Both the position numbers and the translations under genes were made by a program. Shown here one piece after another: positions 57,144 to 64,000 of a stretch of 64,000 nt of DNA (position 1 is its first letter; each line of letters begins with the position of its first letter). The DNA lies in the NCBI GenBank assembly GCA_946894095.1, contig OX335644.1, forward strand, positions 14,179,595 through 14,243,594. Reading direction: 5' to 3'. Origin of the DNA: Incurvaria masculella. Lineage: Eukaryota; Arthropoda; Insecta; Lepidoptera; Incurvariidae. The notes under the pieces are model-generated. The model searched no databases. It had not been told where the DNA came from and was given only the letters and a program-made list of their open reading frames with translations.

Positions 57144-58500
57144 ACCAACTATATTCACGCTGTTAGCGTTTGAGCGCATTTCGGACAGCGAGAGTACTGT
57201 GATAAGTGAAGTAACAATGCTTACGATTATGTTCCTATTTTACGTAATGTATTAGTGTTTAGCTTGAACTACTGCTATTTTACAATATTTAAAAAGTAAA
57301 ATACACCTTTCATACTCTAATAATGAGCTATAAACAAGAATGTTTAGATTCAATGTAATGGCAATAGAATTACACGCTAAATAGCCCGCGGCCGACGAAA
57401 ATTACAACGGACATGTTTAATTAAATTCCTCTAAAACCAACATCGCAAATGATCCACGGACATTGCGCGAAGCATCCACGCCCCTCCCACGCGCCATACA
57501 GTCCATCGTCCGCCGCACACCGAGTGACGTGTGCAGAGATGACCCGGAGCCAATCACGACCGAGCGATCCCATCGCGAAATTGTACATCATTTGATAACG
57601 TGCAATTATTTTAATCGCTCCTAGGAAATAAGCTTCGAGTTAATCGCTTTGCCGTGGTGAAATTTGGAGCACCGTCTCGGCGTGGTTGCATTTTATTAGT
57701 TTTAGAAGGCCAACAGTACCTTCATTCGTTTAAATTGATCGTAGACCATCTATCCCTAAATTTATCGGTAAGCACACTTATATTTAAAGCGCATAAAATA
57801 GTTGTCTGCAACCATCACGGCGGCGGCGGGTCGGCGGCAAAGCGGACGAGCGGTAGAGCGGTCGGGGTGACAGGAACGTGCTCACGACACGAGCTACGTG
57901 ACAACGCGCTTACGCCACAAATCGTAAGTACTCTCTCAATAATGTTGCCAATTTTAATGCTCCAACACGAACATCAGGAGACGCGCCGGTTGGTGTTGCA
58001 ATTCGTTATCTTCCATTTTCGCGAGCAAAATGCATTGCACCAATTTTGGCAACTGCGGCTAGTTTCTGCACGGCAGTGGATGCTTTGTCTGTGAAGAGTT
58101 ACGCCTTTCCAACACGTAAACGCCTGCTATTTCAACGTTGCCAAATCCACAATATATCTATATTGAGTGCTCATATTTTAAGATACACACGTATGTATCT
58201 ACAAATGTACTAACTCAATAAAGACGTAATGAGTAATTACTGACGGGTGTTGAGAATGTTGAAACACACCAGATTGCATAGATCATTGTAATTAGGTACG
58301 GTCGGGCGTCTGGTGGTAGCCCGCAGCAGCCACCGCTGCCGCCGCCGTCACCGCCGCATCGCTTGCGGGTGATTGATGCACGAATTACGATGCGGTTGCT
58401 ACTACATACATACCTTTATCTAAGCAAAGTGTGGATGTAATGGACACAATATTTGCGGTTAAATCAGAGAGTGCTTGGACAACAATTTTGTCAGCAATGG
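57144..58500. other. Intronic DNA; no gene supported
   Basis: The open frame 57654-58094 (+) is not recognised and has no flanking splice or family support. A (CCG)n-like patch lies at 58320-58360. Confidence 0.4.
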
Positions 58501-58522
58501 CCAAATAGAGATGTGCACTCAC

Positions 58523-58683
58523 CGGTGAGTATTCGGCGCAGATGTCGATGCTCTGCACGAATTCGCACACGTCGTCGACGGTCCACGCGGCGAGCCGCTC
58601 GCAGCCGGGTCCCGCGCACGCGCACACCCGCGTACCCTCCTCCCCGACCCCCGCCATTCCCGAGGCCCGCTCCTCGCGGCTTT
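58523..58683 (-). CDS. SAM-domain gene exon with the first half of the SAM domain
   Basis: On the minus strand the acceptor is CCCTGCCAACAG before 58683; the donor GTGAGT begins at 58522, inside a perfect 14-bp palindrome. The two leading bases complete a Glu codon. It encodes SREERASGMAGVGEEG, CACAGPGCERL and WTVDDVCEFVQSIDICAEY, then SP. This gives SAM helices 1-2 preceded by a linker with several cysteines (CACAGPGC), possibly a remnant of a zinc-binding patch, though too short to call one. It ends in phase 0. Confidence 0.93.
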
Positions 58684-59314
58684 CTGTTGGCAGGGAATTT
58701 ACGTGACCCTCAGCCCTGACTGGCGATGTCATACGTTGTCAGCATGCACACATATTACAACATTTAACGAAGAAGCGAATAATTTGGTGAAGAGCAGTTG
58801 GTGCTTTTACAGAGGTGGCGTTCGTCTGAACTGCTAGTATACTGTTGAAGTTAAACGGGAACATGTCGACTAAACTAAACTAAACTAAAGTAAGGTACGG
58901 GTGCCGGTATGTAACTAGAGCTTTCGTGAGGGGTTTTCCTCTTGCGCAGTTGCAAAAATGTACTTTTACGTAGGTGTCGCGTGGACGTTGAGTTCCAGCT
59001 AGCTTCCATGACCTGTATACTCCCGATTACTACGCCATTGTGATATGCATGCTTTGTGATTACATTATTTAAGCTGTGATTTTCCGCGACCTATCAGTAT
59101 GGTAGCAGTGATTGACTGAGTCGCAGCAAAAGTAATTAATGTAGGAATGAGAACAAACATAGAAAATACAAATGCTAGATTCTCATGCATGTAATTTGAA
59201 TTAACTTTGAGATAATTCCTTTCTGCTAGCGCCACAAATTTCATTTTGCAGTCAAAGTCATCAAAACATGAAGAAGATGTGCAATCTAGTCGCCAATTTT
59301 CTGGCACTACAAAC

Positions 59315-59570
59315 CTAAGATAAACGTTCTTTGCCTGACGCAGTTTGTATCAGTTTGTATTGATGGGAAGGAAGTGACTTGGCGAACGCATTTCGTGAAC
59401 ACATGTTTGCGTGGGGCGTCCATGTTTGGACTGTATGCCACACGGATACGTTGCAAGGTAGGCTCCCTATTCGAAGGCGGCGGCAAACCGCGTACGTCAT
59501 ACCCTCGGTCGCCATGACCTTGGTTTTGTCCCGGTTCATCTTTAGGTCGATATCTTAAAATTGTATCATT
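59315..59570 (-). mobile_element. LINE reverse-transcriptase fragment
   Basis: The minus-strand reading DLKMNRDKTKVM matches the [L]K[MI]N..KTKVM motif that follows the catalytic core in non-LTR reverse transcriptases (RTE/CR1/R1-like). The frame decays after CRRLRIGSL. Lies in the intron between SAM-gene exons. Confidence 0.65.
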
Positions 59571-59799
59571 TTGATTTTTCTTATTGACTTTATACATTTT
59601 TAATTATTTGTAAATATTTCGTTTCTCAATTCAGTTTGAGTTGTAGGGTCAAGTTTTTAGGTACCTATTTTAACATTGTAAACAGTGAAACTTTTGTATC
59701 GGCTTTGGGTAATTTATATATGTATAACACAAATGTAAAGCCCCTACAGGCCTAAAGAACGAATGCGAAGGAGCACTGAAGGAAGGAGGTGGTACTGAC

Positions 59800-60055
59800 C
59801 GGTGTCGCTGCGTCGGTCTTCGTCGCGCGCGGGGCTCGCCGTACCCGACGTGCAGCCGGAGCCGCGGCGCGCCCGCTTGGCGTGCTCGGCGCCCGCGGAC
59901 AGGTCGAGCGGCGAGTGGTCGCGCGCGCCCGCCGCACGCTTGCCGCGCCGCGCCCGCGCCCTTGCCCGCGCCCCTCCGCACGCGCCGCCGCTGCTCCGCG
60001 CCGCCTTCGCTATCGCTAGCAGTGCCTGCGACGTGCACTTGTTTATTACGGGCAC
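59800..60055 (-). CDS. SAM-domain gene exon: basic/low-complexity region with PLDLS motif
   Basis: On the minus strand, with the donor GTCAGT just below 59800 (ends one base into a codon, matching the next exon). Two phase-0 acceptors are possible: CAG before 60055 (reading VPVINKCTSQ first) or CAG before 60025 (reading ALLAIAKAAR first). It encodes an Arg/Ala/Gly-rich run, then DHSPLDLSAG, AEHAKRARRGSG and DEDRRSDT. PLDLS matches the CtBP co-repressor consensus PxDLS, and KRARR with flanking basic runs looks like a nuclear localisation signal. About 80% GC. Coding status is inferred from phase agreement on both sides and from the motif; the 5' boundary is uncertain. Confidence 0.75.
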
Positions 60056-60076
60056 CTGGAGCATCACTAGAGCCCT

Positions 60077-60253
60077 GGTCTGGCGCAAGGTCTCCCTTCT
60101 GCGGCGTTCAGTCTTCACCCCAGATAGACCCGATGAATGACCAACTCCATGTCGGTCTACTAGGACATCGCATACCGAAAAACTTTGTAACTAAATATGT
60201 TCATTACACACGACTTGGCGACGATCAGCGATTATCGGACTCGTAGTCCAGAG
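60077..60253 (+). repeat. Local duplication, copy 1
   Basis: GGTCTGGCGCAAGGTCTCCC, TTCTGCGGCGTTCAGTCTTC and TCGGTCTACTAGGACATCGC; about 85% like 60436-60621. It abuts the acceptor side of the SAM-gene exon 59800-60055. Confidence 0.85.
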
Positions 60254-60261
60254 CCTGAAGA

Positions 60262-60435
60262 GCGCGCGCAGTGGGCGTTAATCGAACTAACATTTGCGAG
60301 TCCGAGTTTGATTTGACAGCTTACTCAACGTTGCCGTAAATAGGTCGACGTTGCCGTTTTCGTCGACGTTTTTACGGAAAACGCCAGTCGATCGGTTTGC
60401 CGTAAACGCCAATTTAGGTGAGAACTCAGACTGAC
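60262..60435. mobile_element. Half copy of fold-back element E
   Basis: GCAGTGGGCGTTAATCGAAC, GTCCGAGTTTGATTTGACAG and GGTTTGCCGTAAACGCCAAT, then GGTGAGAACTCAGACTG; matches 51205-51467 and sits between the two copies of the local duplication. Confidence 0.75.
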
Positions 60436-60621
60436 CACTCTGGTTTGGCGCGAGGTCTCCCTGCTGCGGCGTTCAGTCCTCACTCCACATAAACCCGATG
60501 GATGACCAGTTCCATTTCGGTCTACTAGGACATCGCAGACCGAGAAACTTTGCAACTTAATATTTTCATAGCACACGACTTGGCGACGATCAATGATTTA
60601 TCGGACTCGTGGTCCAGTTCT
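60436..60621 (+). repeat. Local duplication, copy 2
   Basis: GGTTTGGCGCGAGGTCTCCC, TGCTGCGGCGTTCAGTCCTC and TCGGTCTACTAGGACATCGC; paired with 60077-60253 at an offset of about 360 bp. Confidence 0.85.
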
Positions 60622-60715
60622 GAGGACTTGGGGGCAGTACTTAGGCTCGATTGAAGAGAGCGTCGCGGTAAACACAAACATTCGTAGGGAATGCAGTTTG
60701 GTGTGATAATTAACG

Positions 60716-61014
60716 AGCAACCCTGAGCGCGGTTGGGTTCTAGATGGGTAGTCAGGCCGTCCTCAACGGGTTAAAACAGGTTCGGATTCCACGTACAATT
60801 GTAGGTCCTAGGTTCCTTACATTACTAGGTGGTTAGGGTTGGTACAATCTCATGAACAATGATCGAGGCGGCAATTAAATTGTACGGGTTTTTCCATCCA
60901 GTTCAACGTAGCCGAGCAATATAATGAAGGTCCGGGCGTGTCACCTAGTTATCATGTGGTGTATTAGGTATCATGACACGGTACTAGCTTTCATGCCTAG
61001 TTACATAAAAAAAG
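60716..61014 (+). repeat. SINE with partial 5S-like head
   Basis: CTGAGCGCGGTTGGGTTCTA and GATGGGTAG form the end of the head; body CATTACTAGGTGGTTAGGG, GTTCAACGTAGCCGAGCA; tail CATGCCTAGTTACATAAAA. Confidence 0.8.
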
Positions 61015-61018
61015 TATA

Positions 61019-61236
61019 ACCACCTACTGTCATGATGTTATACAATCACACCGCATTCCCGAAAAAACTAGATGTCTAGCTTGGACCTTCTTGGTCCTTG
61101 GTAAGAGCATTGCTAAAGACCATCTTTCATTCGAAGTCGGCACATCGGCCAAGTACGGCACCTCGTACCGGGAACCTTATGTTCCCGATTAATTAGTAAG
61201 ATAAATAACCCTCCTTCTTTCGCAGTCGGGTAAAAA
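61019..61236 (-). repeat. SINE tail fragment and a trace of the palindrome family
   Basis: 61019-61090 is a minus SINE tail (CATGATGTTATACAATCAC, GCATTCCCGAAAAAACTAGA). CCCTCCTTCTTTCGCAGTCG at 61210 recalls the CCTCCTTTTTTGAAGTCGGT centre of the 3311-4566 palindrome. Confidence 0.5.
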
Positions 61237-61239
61237 TAG

Positions 61240-63540
61240 AAGCGCTAATGAAGATAATTCGTAATAAGCCAGAACGACCTTTGCACTTCCGGAGCTAGGC
61301 TCGCCACTTAGCCCCCGCTGCCTGCGCATCGCGGCCCGTGAACTGGAGCCCGACTAATTACCGGCGGCACGCGCCTGCGCCCCGCGTGCCCCCATCCCCC
61401 CCACTTCCCGCCTCACACCGCGCCTACGCCCCGCGCAATCTACGATCGCGAGCCGCTCGCTGCGCTGCTATTTAGAATATTTTTTTATATATTACAATGA
61501 AGAACTGATTCCGAAATTTTGACATTATAATCTTGGATGAAAAATAATTTCTTTTTAATTTAAGATTGTTTAGCAGATGGGACATCTCCTTTCTTATTTG
61601 AAGTGAAATTTACCTATGGAAAGCGCCCTCGAATTTATAAGGATAATATGTCAATAAGGCATAAGGTTGAAATCGATGATAAAATCGTAATACAAAGTTA
61701 TGTCTTCACCTCCATGAATACAAAAAGTAAAATAATTTAAAACGTCACTATGACATATTTTGTGTGATCGAAATGTCACATTTGACACTAATAAGCGTTA
61801 TTTTTGTGAAGCCTTATTTCCAGTAACTATATTCCTGATACGGTTTAGATATCGACTGAGTTTTTGGTGTGAAAATACACACATTAATGCAAAGGGAGAA
61901 ATAAAGTCGATTGACAGAGATTTTGATGCGAAAATATTGTTAGTGCTCCTTATTGCAAAGGGAAAACATTTCATGCTGGAAAAATGCCAAAGGAATAAAA
62001 ATTGTTACAACCCTCTTAACCCCTCGGACGTCAGACGGTATACGATATACCTACACGATGATACGCCTCTGCGCACGGCGCGCGCCTAAAACAGTACGAA
62101 CAAGCTCCGTTCATTTCACGCCATCTTGGCGCGCGCCACCTCCCGTTCGCATTCGGAATCAGTTCATTTTTTCAACGTGGCAATTAAAAAAGATGGATTG
62201 CGGTTCTAGTGCTCAGCGCGCGTGACAGAACCGCGCGCGGTGAAACGATATGATTAACTTTACATCTGTTCTTATGGGCTGCGTCCGTTCCGTAGATGAA
62301 GATAGCTTGTATTGTTGGTTTAGTTTTGAATCGTATGCTTGCGATAACATCGGGTTATGAATGGTCGGGTGCTCGCTTCAGTCCTTATTTAGGTTCGGAG
62401 AAGGTCACACACTCGTGGCATTTTATGACGCTTAAAACATAATAAATTATCTACTTAATTAGCAACAGCTTAAAACATATGATGAGAAAAATATAAATAA
62501 ATAGAAGGTACACGTTGATAAATAGTACTTAATAAAATGCTGTTAGTCGAAGACAAGAAGGGGAGGGGCCGCAGGAAAATTTTCAGGTAAGAGTTATATA
62601 GCAGGTTTGCTAAACGAACGTACCGCGAAACGTTTGCATCCGGTTCGAGTTCTTGTAAAGTGGTTCATGCTACTTTTTCTTTTGTAATTAATGTATTCGC
62701 TTCACGGTCGTTTCCACATAATTATACTCATTGGAAAAACGACGTAATAGTTTAGTAAGAATAAATATTATTTACGATTTCAGTACTTTACTGACGTCAC
62801 TTTAGACTCAAAGCTAACAAAACGATAAATCCAGTGTTTACAGGAAAAGTGTTCATAAATATAAATTAAATGATCTTAGTTAAAGTGTATGTCAAGGAAT
62901 TGGGAGAAAGGGTAAGTTGTGTGTGATTTTACGTGTGTGGATGCATCAAAATTAACATATATTTTATTGTAATAAGATCTACATAAATGTGTTAAGAGCT
63001 CAAGCAATTCTGAATGAACACTGAAATCGATAGACATTTTTATAAGGTTATAAGTTAGGTTATGTTGCTCCTATACCATGATATTTTGGCCCCTTTTAAC
63101 ATTAAACAAGTAAGGGAAAACTATATAACTACAAGACGTTATAATAACAATTGTCTACGCTGTGTCGGGAACACAGCCGTAGAGGGGTTAATTAATGGTA
63201 ATTACTGGACTGATAGGAACCGGCAAACATCTTGAACCCGGCAGCAGGACCCCTGCAAGGAACCCTTCATCTGTGAATCGAGCTCGCGTCACTTCCATGA
63301 GTACAAGGGCAGAGAATGATATATACCGCATTTTTATATTTCGTTTTAACCATGGAGGTGAAGAAATGGTTTTAACGTTAAACATTTTCTTTTTCTACGA
63401 TTACTTCTTTTTTTGTATTAATTTAATGGAATTGGTTGTTAATCAAATTAACAACAGCCAAGCTAAAAAAAAGCAAAGCTGTAAATTGTGTTTTGAATTA
63501 CTGTTTGATTCCTTAATTAATAAGAAAAAACATATCATGC
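61240..63540. other. Intron between SAM-gene exons; no gene supported
   Basis: A GC-rich island at 61260-61450, otherwise AT-rich. No repeats of the families above except a TCTTCACCTCCATG copy at 61702-61715. Confidence 0.4.
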
Positions 63541-63554
63541 ACCCTCACCGCCGC

Positions 63555-63588
63555 CATGGAGGTGAAGAAATAACTCTTCACCTCCATG
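63555..63588. repeat. Hairpin with CATGGAGGTGAAGA arms
   Basis: CATGGAGGTGAAGA (63555-63568) and its exact complement (63575-63588) around AATAAC. The same arm stands alone at 63351-63364 and 61702-61715 and in a second hairpin at 53014-53043. Confidence 0.85.
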
Positions 63589-63690
63589 CTCACCGTCGAA
63601 GTTGCTAACGTTTCAAGCCACGCTCGGAACGACAGACAGGCTGACTCCCATATCTTCAATATACAAGTGAGTACAGGGGCAGGGGCTCAC

Positions 63691-63970
63691 CTTCGTGGAG
63701 CTCATGTCCATAATGGCGGGGAAGGCGGGCACGCGCTGCGGCCGGCCGAGCCCGCCAGAGAAGCCCGCGAACAGCCCGCCGACCGGCACGTCGCCGTCGC
63801 CCGCGCAGCCGGGCGAGGTGCGCGCCGCGCCCGCCGCGCCCGCCGCGCCCGCCGCGCCCAGCGGGCCGCCCGCGCCCGGCGCGAGCAGCGCGCCCGCCGC
63901 CGCCTTCGCGAGCCCGAGCCGCGCGTCCAGCGACGACGCGAAGCCGTTCGCGCGCGCCGGGTGGAAGAAA
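63691..63970 (-). CDS. SAM-domain gene exon: Ala/Gly-rich region
   Basis: On the minus strand the acceptor is CCCATTGTCGCAG before 63970, and the donor GTGAGC begins at 63690. It enters in phase 2 and leaves in phase 0 after SSTK. It encodes FFHPARANGFASSLDARLGL, an Ala/Gly stretch containing four AAG units from a 9-bp tandem repeat (about 63828-63856), then GGLFAGFSGGLGRPQRVPAF and PAIMDMSSTK. Its phase fits the exon at 60055 exactly. No domain is recognised; it is probably disordered. GC content is very high. Confidence 0.75.
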
Positions 63971-64000
63971 CTGCGACAATGGGACATACATCAAACAATG

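Larger units (their letters stand above)
17436..58522 (-). other. Giant intron (about 41.1 kb) splitting the SAM domain
   Basis: Donor GTGAGT (58517-58522) and acceptor CTTGCAG (17436-17442) bound this intron. It holds no ORF recognised as a gene on either strand. It contains SINE fragments, fold-back elements, LINE pieces, tandem duplications and about twenty GC-rich islands. Its size alone makes it a likely place for enhancers of the SAM-domain gene. Confidence 0.88.
17208..63970 (-). other. SAM-domain protein gene, Polycomb/SAMD7-SAMD11 type (3' part, 4 exons)
   Basis: Partial minus-strand gene. The exons in order of transcription are 63970-63691, 60055-59800 (or from 60025), 58683-58523 and 17435-17208; they join in phases 0, 1 and 0. 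The product ends in a SAM domain followed by about 30 Ser/Cys/His-rich residues. The SAM core (WTVDDVCEFV, CAEYSP, FREQRIDG, LPLLTEEHL, MKLGPALKLQ) is of the Polycomb kind that forms head-to-tail polymers and is closest by eye to SAMD7/SAMD11; polyhomeotic and MBT-family SAM domains are the alternatives. Upstream residues are Ala/Gly-rich, then basic, with a PLDLS CtBP-binding motif, suggesting a nuclear repressor. One intron of about 41 kb splits the SAM domain. The 5' end lies right of the window. Confidence 0.88.

Noticed and set aside
57654..58094. 146-codon open frame on plus
   Set aside because: No recognisable domain, odd composition, no splice or family support; it contains a GGC-type patch. 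Treated as chance.
59789..60140. Long plus-strand open frames opposite the SAM-gene exon
   Set aside because: Antisense shadows of a GC-rich minus-strand exon, whose phase agrees with both neighbours.
63195..63608. 137-codon plus open frame
   Set aside because: AT-rich low-complexity reading through the CATGGAGGTGA repeats; no support.

Overview
This window looks like nuclear DNA of a moth or butterfly. The support is spliced genes with GT-AG introns, an AT-rich background with dense short dispersed repeats, (CCTAA)n/(TTAGG)n insect-type telomeric motifs inside a repeat, and many short retroposons of lepidopteran style. The order call rests on repeat style and protein resemblance recognised by eye; no database was searched. 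Two protein-coding genes can be supported, both partial, and they converge tail to tail. GENE 1 (+ strand, 270-13083) is the 3' part of an UNC-93-like (UNC93A / MFS-type) membrane protein. Eight exons join in consistent phase to give about 412 C-terminal residues and a TAA stop; the 5' exons lie left of the window. Its last coding exon is followed by one full-length but frame-disrupted copy and one fragment, in tandem at about 355 bp. GENE 2 (- strand, 63970 down to 17208) is the 3' part of a protein with a C-terminal Polycomb-type SAM domain, resembling SAMD7/SAMD11. Four exons join in phase. The third and fourth split the SAM domain across an intron of about 41.1 kb (17436-58522), which fills most of the window. 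The upstream exons are low complexity (Ala/Gly, then basic) and carry a PLDLS (CtBP-type) motif next to a KRARR basic cluster, which suggests a nuclear co-repressor. Between the two stops (13084-17207) lie decayed last-exon copies, a LINE 3' fragment, facing polyadenylation signals at 14011 (+) and 14041 (-), and a 3.1-kb AT-rich, repeat-poor stretch that is probably the long 3' UTR of gene 2. LAYOUT: 1-13083 UNC-93-like exons, with intron 2 (1417-7906) full of repeats including a 1.25-kb nested palindrome; 13084-17207 the intergenic/3' UTR zone; 17208-17435 the last SAM exon; 17436-58522 the giant intron, with SINE fragments, several fold-back MITE-like elements, LINE pieces, tandem duplications and about twenty GC-rich islands; 58523-63970 the three upstream SAM-gene exons, with a LINE RT fragment and a local duplication between them. 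The main repeat family is a SINE-like retroposon. At least two heads, one tRNA-type and one 5S-rRNA-like, precede one common body and 3' tail, and there may be a second tRNA-type head. No viral gene, CRISPR array or intact autonomous transposon was found.
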